Below are positions 7,680-16,539 of a stretch of DNA of 64,000 bases, piece after piece. How positions within the stretch are numbered: position 1 is the stretch's first letter; every line of letters starts with the position of its first letter. The DNA is from DATAQC01 sp038238185 (lineage in GTDB: Bacteria > Actinomycetota > Acidimicrobiia > Acidimicrobiales > AC-14), in NCBI GenBank assembly GCA_038238185.1, contig JBBRXY010000006.1, positions 1 through 64,000 of the forward strand. Reading direction: 5' to 3'. Below the pieces are notes generated by a model. It was not told the origin of the DNA. It saw nothing but the letters and a program-made list of their open reading frames with translations, and did no database searches. The position numbers and the translations under genes were made by a program.

Positions 7680-8286
7680 CACGAGTCGTGCCCCAGGCGC
7701 GGCGGTCACGGAACGACGACTGTGCCGCAGGACGATCCCTCACCGGGGCTACCCGATCCTTTGGGAGCAGCCACTCCGGTGGCGGGTTGAAGCGCCACGA
7801 GTGGGCGACGGCCTTCCGGGTCCATGCTGGAGCCCGTGGTCAAGCCGTGCTCGCCCGTCCTCGTTCCGGTCGTCAGCCGAGTCTGGTCACGGCGGCTGCG
7901 GGGGGCGGCGGAACCGTGGCGGCGGCATGTTTATGGAGACCGCGCGATCGGCACGGCCCGACGGACGGTGACGACGCTCGCCCGGCCCAGGAGATCGATA
8001 AGGGGGCCGCGGGACTACTCCGAGCGGGCGCTGCTCGTTCCTTCAGCACGATTGTGGAGATCGCCAGGCTCACGCATCAGGCCCGCTCAGCGGTTCCTGG
8101 CCGGGGTGGGGGCCTACATTGTCGAGTTGCCAGCGGCCGCCCGATATTGGCACTATGCAGACTGGCACTTGCGGTGTAGTATTGCACTGGAAGAAGGTTT
8201 CGCCCTCCTCCAATTCGGCTAGATTCCGTCTTGCGCCGCCATGCCCCGAGACGAATCTCGAACATATTGAGAAGCGGGGTTCGTCC
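7680..8286. other. Non-coding stretch upstream of the RCC1/RTX gene
   Basis: About 600 bases with no supported gene. A degenerate copy of the 26-bp repeat core is visible near 7706-7731. Open frames here have arginine-rich shadow composition. No confident promoter for the downstream secreted protein was found. Confidence 0.45.
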
Positions 8287-9597
8287 ATGTTCGTACGAAA
8301 ACGGCGGTTTATCGGCACGAAGGCTGGAAGTGTGGCATTGGCGATGTTGGCCTTGTTTCTCGTGCCTGCGTCTCCGTCGCTCGCCAATGGTGAGACAGTC
8401 GTCGGATGGGGCAACAACGCCGGTCTTCCGACCACCGTTCCCTCCGGCCTCACCGACGTCTCCGGCATCTCCGCCGGCTATTTCCACAGCCTGGCACTGA
8501 AGTTCAGTGGGCAGGTCGTCGGATGGGGATTCAACCTCAACGGCCAGAGGACGGTGCCGACCGCTGCTCAGAGTGGCGTCACCGCCATCGCCGCGGGCGG
8601 CTACCACAGCTTGGCGGTGAAATCCGGTGGTGTGATCGCATGGGGCTTCAACAGCGACGGCCAGACGAGTCCGGTGCCGCCGGCCGCCAAAACTGGCGTC
8701 ACCGCCGTCGCCGGCGGTGCTTGGCACAGCCTGGCTCTGAAGACGGACGGGAGCGTGGTGGCGTGGGGAAGCAACAGCTCGCTTCAGCGCGACGTTCCTC
8801 TCGCTGCGCTGAGTGGCGTCACTTCCATCGCCGCAGGAGGGGGTCACAGCCTGGCGGTGAAGTCGGGCGGGGTCATCGCTTGGGGTGACAACAGCTCAGG
8901 CCAGCGAGGGCCGATCCCTGTCAACGCCCTGAGCGGGGTGGCGACGGTTGCCGCCGGAGTGAACCACAGCTTGGCTCTGAAGACGAACGGGACCGTGGTG
9001 GCTTGGGGTGACAACAGCTCAGGCCAGAGCAAGGTTCCCATGGCACTGAGTGGGGTGGTTGCCATCGCCGCAGGGGCATCGCACAGCATGGCCCTGAAGT
9101 CTGACGGGACGATCGTGACCTGGGGAAGCAATGCCGACCTGCAACTAGATGTTCCCACTTCTATACAGGGCAAGGTCGGGGCCATCTCCGCCGGTAACTT
9201 GTTCAGCTTGGCTGTCGTCGCTCCGACCAAAGACGTCTGTGCTTTTCCACCACCGGCAACCAGGATCGGGACATCGGGGGACGACTACATCCTGGCCAGC
9301 CCTGGCGAAAATGTGATCGACGGCAAGGGAGGGAACGATACAATCATTGGTACCACAGCCAATGACATCATTCTTGGCGGAGCCGGCGACGACGTGCTCT
9401 TCGGCTTGAGCGGGAACGATGTGCTCTGCGGCGGCTCAGGACGAGACGTGATTTTCGGCGGCTCAGGCAACGATAATATCTATGGCGGTCCCGATCTGGA
9501 TGTCGCACTGAATGGTGAGGCAGGCAACAACACAATTGACGGCGGGCCCGGTTTCGCATACGTCTGCATAAACGCCACCACCATAACGAACTGCTGA
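8287..9597 (+). CDS. Secreted RCC1-repeat protein with RTX calcium-binding tail
   Basis: A 436-residue exported protein. Residues 1-36 are a signal peptide (MFVRKRRF, a hydrophobic core, cleavage near SLANG). About residues 38-315 hold seven RCC1-type blades, each ending in a VxWGxNxxGQ-like strand and a HSLALKxDG turn, expected to form a beta-propeller. The C-terminal part, about 330-420, has hemolysin-type GGxGxDxIxGG nonapeptides (GGAGDDVLFG, GGSGNDNIYG), which bind calcium outside the cell. No enzyme domain is seen, so adhesion or surface binding is the likely job. The ATG at 8287 was chosen because it starts the signal peptide. The gene stands alone. Confidence 0.85.
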   Translation: MFVRKRRFIGTKAGSVALAMLALFLVPASPSLANGETVVGWGNNAGLPTTVPSGLTDVSGISAGYFHSLALKFSGQVVGWGFNLNGQRTVPTAAQSGVTAIAAGGYHSLAVKSGGVIAWGFNSDGQTSPVPPAAKTGVTAVAGGAWHSLALKTDGSVVAWGSNSSLQRDVPLAALSGVTSIAAGGGHSLAVKSGGVIAWGDNSSGQRGPIPVNALSGVATVAAGVNHSLALKTNGTVVAWGDNSSGQSKVPMALSGVVAIAAGASHSMALKSDGTIVTWGSNADLQLDVPTSIQGKVGAISAGNLFSLAVVAPTKDVCAFPPPATRIGTSGDDYILASPGENVIDGKGGNDTIIGTTANDIILGGAGDDVLFGLSGNDVLCGGSGRDVIFGGSGNDNIYGGPDLDVALNGEAGNNTIDGGPGFAYVCINATTITNC

Positions 9598-9823
9598 CTT
9601 GGGCGTCGTATACCCTTCGTAATGGAGCAGCGCTAGCCTTCCCGCAGGAGGAACCATCAACGGGACGTCCCGTCAGCTAGCCCCGCCTCCCGGAGAATCG
9701 TGTCCCGTAGGGGTGGTTCGGTGACCCGTCCCGGGAAGGGGGCCTTATACGGACGGAAACCGCAGATACCCTTCGAACTCGTCTCCGGGTGGACACCGAC
9801 GACGGCTCGCGAACCATGTCGAC

Positions 9824-10109
9824 GATCCCGATCGAATCGGCGCGTGGGCGCCCTGGTCTGGACGAGACGGCGTTCCTGCGGGCCAACACCTGCCGCCACG
9901 GCGTCTTCGTCGCCGGCTTCGTGGACATCATCGGCGGCCGCCTCCTCACATCGTGGCCAGTAGTAGCCGCCAGCGGGTCAGATGTAGCTCGCCGCCCGGC
10001 CCGAGGCCTTGGTTGGCGGGCGTGCACACCGTGGCCACCGACCCCGCCGCGGCTATGCCAACGGCGTGGCCGACAAGCTCGCCCATGCCACCCTCGTGGT
10101 CGATCCGCC
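9824..10109 (+). pseudogene. ISL3-type transposase remnant
   Basis: Pieces in three frames add up to part of an ISL3-family transposase: DPDRIG, then VGAL, then GLDETAFLRAN, RHGVFVAGFVDI and, after a further shift near 10040, RRGYANGVADKLAHATLVVD. The order DETAF, VDxxGGRLL, RGYAxxxxxxLPHATVVVD is that of the family's central catalytic part as I know it. Both ends of the gene and any terminal inverted repeats are missing. Confidence 0.7.
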
Positions 10110-10192
10110 GGGTGGGGGCGGGTGGGGTTACCGAAAGGCTGACGCCCACCCGAGCGCGCCCGCCGGGCAGGAGGTCGGTACGCTGCCGAGAC

Positions 10193-11014
10193 GTGGCCAC
10201 CCCCGACCAGCTCGACGGGTGGGGAGCGCCCGATGCCGCCGCCGGTGTAGTGGGTGACGGGGCCGCGGTGCTGGCCCGGTGGGGAGACTGCGCCCGCCGG
10301 AGCGGTTGGGCATCGGTGACCAAGCTCCTCACTGCCTGGGCGACGCTGGTGGCGGTGGAGGAGGGCACCGTCGAGCTCGACGAGCCCGCCGGGCCGCCGG
10401 GCTCGACGGTGCGGCATCTACTGGCGCACGCCTCGGGGCTGGCGTTCGACGAGGAGCGGACCCTCGCCGCCCCCGGGCAGGTGAGGATCTACTCGAACCG
10501 GGGCTACGAGGTTCTGGCTGAGGCACTGGCCGGCCGGGCGGAGATGCCGTTCGAGCGCTACCTGGCCGAGGCCGTGCTCGACCCTCTCCACATGGGCCTC
10601 ACCCGGCTCGAGGGAACGGCTGCCGCAGGCCTGGTCGGTTCCCTCGACGACCTGCTGCTGTTTGCCGCCGAGCTGTTGGACCCGACGCTCGTGGCGACAG
10701 AGACGCTCACGTTGGCGACGACCGTGGCCTTTCCCGGCCTCGCCGGAGTCCTGCCCGGCATCGGACGCTTCGACTCTCTCGATTGGGGGCTGGGGTTCGA
10801 GCTCCGCAACGCAAAGTCGCCGCACTGGACGGGACGACAGAACTCGGCCGCCACCTTCGGCCATTTCGGCGCCAGCGGCTCGTTTCTCTGGGTGGATCCC
10901 CAGGCGACGCTCGCGTGCGCGGCGTTGAGCGGTCGCCCGTTCGGCCCCTGGGCCCTCCAGGCATGGCCGCCGTTCGCCGACGCCGTTCTGGAGGAGCTCT
11001 CGGGCCGGCGGTGA
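10193..11014 (+). CDS. Serine beta-lactamase-family hydrolase
   Basis: A 273-residue protein of the class C beta-lactamase/DD-peptidase fold (Pfam Beta-lactamase). The three active-site elements are present in order: SVTK (S-x-x-K nucleophile box) near residue 42, YSN (Y-x-N) near residue 101, and HFG (H-x-G) near residue 224. No signal peptide is visible, so it may be a cytoplasmic esterase or peptidase rather than a resistance enzyme. The start is uncertain; GTG 10193 is used because upstream sequence belongs to the transposase remnant. An AGGAGG about 18 nt upstream is too far to decide it. Confidence 0.8.
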   Translation: MATPDQLDGWGAPDAAAGVVGDGAAVLARWGDCARRSGWASVTKLLTAWATLVAVEEGTVELDEPAGPPGSTVRHLLAHASGLAFDEERTLAAPGQVRIYSNRGYEVLAEALAGRAEMPFERYLAEAVLDPLHMGLTRLEGTAAAGLVGSLDDLLLFAAELLDPTLVATETLTLATTVAFPGLAGVLPGIGRFDSLDWGLGFELRNAKSPHWTGRQNSAATFGHFGASGSFLWVDPQATLACAALSGRPFGPWALQAWPPFADAVLEELSGRR

Positions 11015-11033
11015 CGACTCTGTGCGTTGCGGG

Positions 11034-11492
11034 TCAGCGGGCCGACTTGCCGCTCTTCAGGCGCTCGGCGGCCTGGGCCACCCGGCGGGTGCGCGTGTCG
11101 GTCCTCTTGGCCTCGGTGATCCACTCGGCGTACTCCCGTTGGTGGGTGTACGACAGCGATGCGAAGGCGTCTCGGGCGGCATCGTCTGTGGCCAATGCGG
11201 CGGCCAGGTCCTCGGGAACCTCGACCATTCGCGGCGCGTCGTCGCGCCGGAGCGTCACCTCCACCGTCTCGCCGGCCTTGACGCCTGCCCCGGCCCGGTT
11301 TTCACGGTTGAGGGGAAGAAGGAACTTTCCCCCCATGGGCGCCACGGTGCTCCGGTACCGGTAACCGTTCACTGTCACCTCGACCGGAACCCGCCTCTTG
11401 GGCCCGAGTGCATCCATCACGTCCACGGGCACGTGGAAGAACGTCGCCGTCTTCCCATGGGGCTCGATACGGGCCTGGAACCGTTGTGTCAC
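11034..11492 (-). CDS. DUF1905 and YdeI/OmpD-associated domain protein
   Basis: A 152-residue protein with an N-terminal DUF1905-like beta-barrel (FHVPVDVMDALG, then VTVNGYRYRSTVAPMGGKFLLP) and a C-terminal helical YdeI/OmpD-associated domain (FASLSYTHQREYAEWI, then RRVAQAAERL). The biochemical role of the family is unknown. The GTG at 11492 is preferred to the longer ATG at 11576 because the family begins here and a TAGCCT box ends 7 nt upstream, a leaderless arrangement. Confidence 0.8.
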   Translation of the reverse strand: MTQRFQARIEPHGKTATFFHVPVDVMDALGPKRRVPVEVTVNGYRYRSTVAPMGGKFLLPLNRENRAGAGVKAGETVEVTLRRDDAPRMVEVPEDLAAALATDDAARDAFASLSYTHQREYAEWITEAKRTDTRTRRVAQAAERLKSGKSAR

Positions 11493-11505
11493 GAACGCCA
11501 GGCTA
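11493..11505 (-). promoter_or_regulatory. Leaderless promoter box of the YdeI-like gene
   Basis: On the minus strand TAGCCT is followed by 7 nt and then the GTG start, so transcription should begin at or next to the start codon. Confidence 0.5.
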
Positions 11506-11523
11506 TGCACCGGACCCGGGACG

Positions 11524-11759
11524 ATGCCGGTGTCGATTCTGGCGCCCAACGGGAACGAGGTGACGCGGCTGTCCAAACCCGGTCAACTCGATCTATCCCT
11601 ACGACTCGCCCGCCAACATCGCCTTCGACGGCAAGGGCTCGATACTCGTCACCAACCATGCCTTCGTCACGGGCGTCATCAACCCCGAGCAGTTGACTGG
11701 TCCTCGACGTCTTCGTCAAGGACCAGGGCTCACCGCTGGAGTTGCCCATCATCCTGTGA
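11524..11759 (+). pseudogene. SMP-30/gluconolactonase-like beta-propeller fragment
   Basis: The strand opposite the YdeI-like promoter translates, across two frameshifts, to VSILAPNGNEVTRLS, then NSIYPYDSPANIAFDGKGSI plus LVTNHAFVTG, then LDVFVKDQGSPLELPIIL and a stop at 11757-11759. This is recognisable as the last blades of an SMP-30/NHL-type beta-propeller lactonase-like protein. The rest of the gene is missing. Confidence 0.6.
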
Positions 11760-11817
11760 CAACCCGTTGACCCGTTCGGACCCTCGCCGTAGGATCCCGG
11801 GCGGGGGAGGTGGCCAC

Positions 11818-13176
11818 ATGCTGCTCGTCAGGAAACCACGTTTTTTCGCTCCGTTTGTCGTGGTCGCGTTGTTACTTGCGGCGTGCGGTGGGTCGACGAA
11901 GAAGTCAGCGTCGCCGCAGCCCTCGTCGACCATCAAGGACCGGCTGGCGCAACTTGCCGGGTCCGGGGTGTTCGTCGGGGGCGTGGCCATGACCGGCAAC
12001 CTGGTGGCCACCCACCTCGACCGCACCGATCCGAACGCCATCGGCATGAGGATCTTCACCACTGACGGACTGCCGAACGGCAACGCCGAGTGGTTCGAGG
12101 GCAAGGCCGACGCCGACGGCAAGTTCCAGTTCACGTCCACGAGCGGCACGGCCAAGATCGACGGGAAGATCGAACCCTTCGACACCGACGGCACCATCAC
12201 GTTCGGCGACGGGGTCACCCGCAACTTCTTCACCCGCCCGGCCGGCGACGGAGCCGGCGTCTTCGAGATCAAAGTGGATTCCGACGGGTCCTGGGAGGGC
12301 ACATCCCTCGACGGCTCCCAGGTGTCGGCCAACCAGAGCGGCGACTACGTCGAGGGAGCGGTGATCTCGAGCAAGGGCGACCGCTACCCGTTCCGCCACA
12401 ACGACCTCACCCGCCGTCTCGGCTACGAGATGGCCGGCGGTGCCCCCGACACCTACACCACCATCGTCACCCGCCAGGCCACCGAGTTCCAGGGCCGGGG
12501 TGGCGACGTCCGCGGCGGAAAGCCCAGCGCCAACCTCATCGCCCTCGACCTCCAGCAGAACGGGAAGGCCACGCCGGGCGTCTACCACGGCCGGGTCGCC
12601 GCCGACACCGACCGGCTGAACTTCGAGGTCAAGGCCAACCCTGACGGCTCCCGCCTGCTCCGGTCCTACGTCTCGGATTCCGAGCCCGAGCCGGCCGGCG
12701 ATATCGAGTGGTTCGCCGACACCGTCACTGGCAACGACTTTGCCCTCACCTCGAAGACCGGTGAAGCCAAGATGACCGGCACCATCGCCGACGACGGCAT
12801 CTCCGGCCAGATCACCCTCACCGACGGAGTCACCCGCCGGTATTTCGCGGCCCCGAGCGGCCAGGGAGCGGGGATCTACAACGTCGAGGTCGCCTCCGAC
12901 CGTCACCACACCGGCACCTCCGAGCAGGGCGCCAAGCTCGACCTCAAGTACGAGGACGGCACGGTGATGGGCACCCTGACCTCTCCCGAGGGCGACCAGT
13001 ACCCCATGCTGGGCGCCGACCTGGCCACGGCCTACCGCTACACCGACGAGTTCAGCAAGCCTGGCACCTACATCGCCTTCGTCGCCCCCCGGGGCCGGTA
13101 CGTGTTCGGCCGCAGCGGTGACGTGCGCGGCGGCCACCCCGGCCTCAACATCATCGGCCTCGACAAGAAGTGCTGA
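11818..13176 (+). CDS. Exported lipoprotein with duplicated domains
   Basis: A 452-residue lipoprotein. The N-terminus is a type II signal peptide with lipobox LLAAC, so Cys22 is lipid-modified and the protein is anchored outside the membrane. The mature part repeats a roughly 180-residue unit: NAEWFEGKADADGKFQFTS and DGVTRNFFTRPAGDGAGVF near residues 95-150 recur as DIEWFADTVTGNDFALTS and DGVTRRYFAAPSGQGAGIY near 300-360. A GDVRGG segment also occurs twice. No enzyme motif is seen and no family is recognised. The ATG follows a GGGGAGGT site by 6 nt, and a TAGGAT box at 11790-11795 is the likely -10. Confidence 0.8.
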   Translation: MLLVRKPRFFAPFVVVALLLAACGGSTKKSASPQPSSTIKDRLAQLAGSGVFVGGVAMTGNLVATHLDRTDPNAIGMRIFTTDGLPNGNAEWFEGKADADGKFQFTSTSGTAKIDGKIEPFDTDGTITFGDGVTRNFFTRPAGDGAGVFEIKVDSDGSWEGTSLDGSQVSANQSGDYVEGAVISSKGDRYPFRHNDLTRRLGYEMAGGAPDTYTTIVTRQATEFQGRGGDVRGGKPSANLIALDLQQNGKATPGVYHGRVAADTDRLNFEVKANPDGSRLLRSYVSDSEPEPAGDIEWFADTVTGNDFALTSKTGEAKMTGTIADDGISGQITLTDGVTRRYFAAPSGQGAGIYNVEVASDRHHTGTSEQGAKLDLKYEDGTVMGTLTSPEGDQYPMLGADLATAYRYTDEFSKPGTYIAFVAPRGRYVFGRSGDVRGGHPGLNIIGLDKKC

Positions 13177-13269
13177 CCGGCCGTCCTGGCTGTTGCCCAA
13201 GGGTTGCCGACGAACGGTCGGTTTCGCCCCTTCGGAACGGCGCCCTCCCGGAGGGTGTCGTTAACCCTT

Positions 13270-13690
13270 CTACGGCACCGCTACGTACTGCCGCAGGAAC
13301 GTCTGGGCTTCGGGGATGTCGAGGCGGTAGTCGACGTTCGTCGCATTGCACAGGGTGTCGCCCGTTGTCGTGATGGCGGCGATGACGTTGGTCTCGGTGG
13401 AACCGGCCCCGAAGAAGTTCGGCCCGCCGGAATCTCCGTTGCACGTGCCTCCGTCGCCGGTAGCTGCGTTCTGCGTGAGCCGTCCGGTACCCGGGACTGA
13501 GAGCGTTGAACGTGCCCACCGCGAATCGGCGGTAGCCGTCGTTCGGATAGGGAGGCTTCTGCACCTGCGGTACTTCGGCGTAGTCGCCGTATCCGACCGT
13601 GGTGAACGCCGTCGACTGGTTCAGCGACCCATTGGCGTTCATCTGGTCCAGTATTCCCAGGGCGGGCACCTGGCCGGTGCCACGCCCTTA
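13270..13690 (-). pseudogene. Trypsin-like (S1) serine protease fragment
   Basis: Two minus-strand frames combine. The first gives GTGQVPALGILDQMNANGSL, then STAFTTVGYGDY and NDGYRRFAVGTFNALSPG. After a shift near 13480 the second gives LTQNAATGDGGTCNGDSGGP, then DYRLDIPEAQTFL and a stop at 13270. The catalytic-serine motif GDSGGP is intact, but the part carrying the His and Asp of the triad is missing, so the fragment cannot be a working protease. Confidence 0.8.
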
Positions 13691-14046
13691 CCGCCTTGTC
13701 GAGCACGACGACGGCGAGCAGGGGCAAGGCCTGGGCGAGGGTTTCGAGCCGTCCCGGGAGGCGCAGAACGAGGGCCAGGACGAAGGAGAAGCCCGAGACG
13801 TGAGTCCGAAGCCGACCACATCGGACACGTTGGCGGCCGAACGTGAGAGCGCCTGCCAGGCGTCGTCGCGCCACAAGCTCGACGGTCCCAGGGCGGGCAG
13901 CCGGACAGCCAGGGCGAATGCCGTCATGGCGACGGCGATGGCCCAGACCCACCGCAGGTCCGTGCCCGCCGGCGTCGCTTCTGCTCGTCGTTCACGCTCC
14001 GACGGCGGGACACACGTGCCTGCGGAAGATCACCCTCAGCCATCAT
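13691..14046 (-). pseudogene. GT-C type membrane glycosyltransferase fragment
   Basis: Minus-strand pieces give a polar N-terminus (MAEGDLPQARVSRRRSV), then a first membrane segment and catalytic-loop-like sequence (WAIAVAMTAFALAVRLPAL, then SSLWRDDAWQALSRSA), then LALVLRLPGRLETLAQALPL. The SLWxDDAW loop resembles ArnT/GT39-like mannosyltransferases. At least two frameshifts are needed and the sequence ends after two membrane spans where the protease fragment begins. Confidence 0.6.
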
Positions 14047-14115
14047 TGTGACCCTAGCGACCAACGCATAATTGCGCGTGGGCGCCGGCATCGACACGGA
14101 CCCCTTCCTTGGGAC

Positions 14116-14127
14116 CACAATACGACC
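14116..14127 (+). promoter_or_regulatory. Possible leaderless promoter box
   Basis: CACAAT is followed by 6 nt and then the GTG start at 14128. It deviates from TA-N3-T at the first base, so this is the weakest member of the leaderless set. Confidence 0.3.
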
Positions 14128-15567
14128 GTGCCCCACGAACCCTTTCCCTGCCTCAGCGTCGTCGTCCCCTGCTTCAACGAGGAGTCGACCATCACCGAGC
14201 TGCTGGCCAAGGTGCTCGAGCAACCGTGGACGGCCGAGGTGGTGGTAGTCGATGACGGCTCGACCGACGGCTCGGCCAGCGCCGCTGAGGCGGTAAGAGA
14301 CGACCGCCTTCGCCTCGTACGACAGCCCCGAAATTTGGGAAAGGGTGCCGCCATCCGACGTGGGCTCGGCGAATCATCGTCGCCCTACGTCGTGGTGCAG
14401 GACGCCGATCTCGAGTACGACCCGAGGGAGTACGGGACCCTGCTGGAGCCCCTGCTCGACGGGAAGGCCGATGTGGTCTACGGCTCGCGGTTCTTGAGCA
14501 CGGGCGCCCACCGTGTCCTGTACTTCTGGCACTCGGTCGGCAACCGGTTCCTGACCGTCCTCTCGAACATGGCGACCGACCTCAGCCTCACCGACATGGA
14601 GACGTGCTACAAGGCGTTCCGGCGGGAAGTCCTCGAGGACCTGGTTATCGAGGAGGACCGTTTCGGCTTCGAACCGGAGATAACCGCCAAGGTGGCCCGG
14701 GGTGGGTGGCGTGTGTACGAGGTCGGTATCTCCTATGCCGGGCGCACCTACGCCGAGGGTAAGAAGATCGACTGGCGCGATGGTGTTCGGGCCCTCTGGT
14801 GCATCGGTCGGTACAACCTCCCACGGCGGAATCTGGCCGCGCCGAGTCGGACGCCCGCCGACTTTGCCTCCGCCGACGCCGAGCTGGCCACCGTCCTTGA
14901 CTCGCTCGGTGCCAACGCTCCCAACTACACGGACTGGATCGCCGACCTGTGTCGTCCCTACCTCGGTGGCCGGGTCCTCGAGGTCGGTGCCGGACATGGC
15001 GACCTCACCGCCCGCTTCGCCCAGGTCGGTGCCCGAGTGGCGGCCACCGACATCTCCGAGCGCTGTTTGGGCGTGCTCGCAAAGCGCTTCGCCGATACCG
15101 AAGGTGTCGAGGTCCGCCACCTCGACCTGTTCGACCACGATGACGCCGGCGGCTACGACTCAGCCGTCCTGGTCAACGTCCTCGAGCACCTCCCCGATGA
15201 CGCCGACGCCCTCAACGAGGTACGTGGCCTGGTCCGCTCGGGCGGTTACGTGGTGCTGTACGTGCCCGCCTTCGAGCGCCTTTACAGCCCGTTCGACCGG
15301 GCCGTCGGTCACTACCGGCGCTACGACCGGGCCCATCTGGCCCGCAACGTCGAGGCGGCCGGCCTCCGCGTGATCGAGGCTCGCTACGTGAACCAGCTCG
15401 GTGCCATCGCCTGGTGGCTCCTCGCCACGAAGTTGAAGCAGGTGCCCACTGAGGCGGCAAAGGTGCGCTTGTACGACCGCGCCGTCGTGCCCCGGCTGCG
15501 CAAGGTCGAGGAGCGCTACCGGACCGAGTTCGGCCAGTCGCTCTTCCTGGTCGCCATGGTGCCCTGA
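14128..15567 (+). CDS. Glycosyltransferase family 2 fused to a SAM-dependent methyltransferase
   Basis: A 479-residue two-domain protein. Residues about 6-240 are a GT2 domain of the dolichol/polyprenyl-phosphate mannose synthase type: SVVVPCFNEE, VVVDDGSTDGS, the DxD-like QDADLEYD and GSRFL, ending in a YEVGISYAGRTYAEGKKIDW segment. Residues about 275-440 are a class I methyltransferase: motif I VLEVGAGHGDLT, then AATDISERCL, LVNVLEHLPDD and YVPAFERLYSPFD. The pairing suggests a nucleotide sugar transferred to a lipid carrier and a methyl group added in the same cell-envelope pathway; the substrate is unknown. It is the one intact gene in a run of broken glycan genes. Confidence 0.85.
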   Translation: MPHEPFPCLSVVVPCFNEESTITELLAKVLEQPWTAEVVVVDDGSTDGSASAAEAVRDDRLRLVRQPRNLGKGAAIRRGLGESSSPYVVVQDADLEYDPREYGTLLEPLLDGKADVVYGSRFLSTGAHRVLYFWHSVGNRFLTVLSNMATDLSLTDMETCYKAFRREVLEDLVIEEDRFGFEPEITAKVARGGWRVYEVGISYAGRTYAEGKKIDWRDGVRALWCIGRYNLPRRNLAAPSRTPADFASADAELATVLDSLGANAPNYTDWIADLCRPYLGGRVLEVGAGHGDLTARFAQVGARVAATDISERCLGVLAKRFADTEGVEVRHLDLFDHDDAGGYDSAVLVNVLEHLPDDADALNEVRGLVRSGGYVVLYVPAFERLYSPFDRAVGHYRRYDRAHLARNVEAAGLRVIEARYVNQLGAIAWWLLATKLKQVPTEAAKVRLYDRAVVPRLRKVEERYRTEFGQSLFLVAMVP

Positions 15568-15585
15568 CCGCCGTCCCGAGACGAT

Positions 15586-15609
15586 GGCCTGGCCGGGATC
15601 GGTCAGGCC
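15586..15609. terminator. Hairpin between convergent genes
   Basis: GGCCTGGCCG pairs with CGGTCAGGCC around a GGAT loop, a 10-bp stem with one G-T pair. It lies between the stop codons of the fusion gene and the convergent sulfotransferase pseudogene and may stop transcription from both sides. No T-run follows. Confidence 0.5.
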
Positions 15610-15613
15610 GGTT

Positions 15614-16539
15614 TCATGGCCCGTAACCGAGCTCGCCGACCAGGGGGCCGGCGTGCTCCAACACCCGGTCGACGTCGGTTTGGCTGAGCCGGTTTTGCCA
15701 GGACCAAGCGGCTGTCACCGGGTCGCGGTTCAGGTCGTGCTGCGTCGAGCCCAGTGCGACCTGGTCGAGCACTGGCCCCCGCAGCTCGGCGAGGGTCGCC
15801 GTGTTGGCCTTCGCCCACCGGAGGCCAAGCTGGTTCGCCAGTGCGGGGAAGCGCTTCTCCGGGTCGCCGGCGAGGTCCTCGTATCGGGTGACCACGAGCT
15901 CGGGGATAGTTTCGCGTAACGCCAGCAGCATGCCGTTGATCGCGCGCCATTCGAGGGCGGCCGAGAGCACGGGGTCGTCCTTGACATCGGTCCCGTGGCG
16001 CTCCACGTACTCCCGGTCGTCGGGCGTCAATTGGGCCGCCCACCCCGGTCGGGCGAGAACGTCGCTCACCCCCGACCAGCCCATGCGCACGTATCCCGCG
16101 ACGTTCCCGCACGGGTGCCGGACGAGAGCCACCGGCCTCACGCCGAAGTCCCAGTGCAGCCAGGCCGCCAGGTGACCGGTGGTCGGGTTCTTGATCACCA
16201 CGGTCGAGTGGCGGCGCTTCGCGGTTAGGAGCCGCGGAATCTCGCCCAGATCGCGAAGAAGCCGTCTCGGCTTACGAACGTCGGGGCCCCGAGGAGGCTC
16301 CACCCGTTGGGCCAACATGCGTTCCACCGACCGCCGAAGGTCGTCGGAGACGACGAGAGGGGTGTCTGGGCCAGGTGCCCGGCCGGACGGCCGAGCAAGA
16401 GCCTGCGGCGGTTCTCGGGGTTGAAGGGTTCGTAGACCTCGAACACCGACGGGTCCGCGGTCAACACCCGTCCGACCCAGGTCGTACCGGATCGGGGCAT
16501 GCCGGTCAGCAGCACCGGCGCCGTGGAACCCGTGCTCAC
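15614..16539 (-). pseudogene. Frameshifted sulfotransferase
   Basis: The N-terminal frame (16539 downward, GTG start) has the PAPS-binding P-loop PVLLTGMPRSGTTWVGRVL. The second frame continues VVSDDLRRSVERMLAQRVEP, VVIKNPTTGHL, VALVRHPCGNVAGY (the 3'-phosphate-binding R and S/N region) and VVTRYEDLAGDPEKRF to a stop at 15614. The two frames meet near 16350 in ACACCCCTCTCG, where a 1- or 2-nt indel breaks the gene. If it were repaired the product would be about 305 residues, normal for the family. The start codon overlaps the stop of the upstream glycosyltransferase fragment (GTGA), so they were once one operon. Confidence 0.8.

Noticed and set aside
8140..8185. TGGCAC boxes resembling a sigma-54 promoter
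   Set aside because: The TTGC element is not at the required distance from either TGGCAC, and actinobacteria generally lack sigma-54.
7824..8222. 132-codon plus-strand frame upstream of the RCC1/RTX gene
   Set aside because: Arginine-rich composition, no start signal and no recognisable domain; treated as non-coding.
9677..10417. 246-codon minus-strand frame
   Set aside because: Arginine/proline-rich shadow opposite the transposase remnant and the serine hydrolase.
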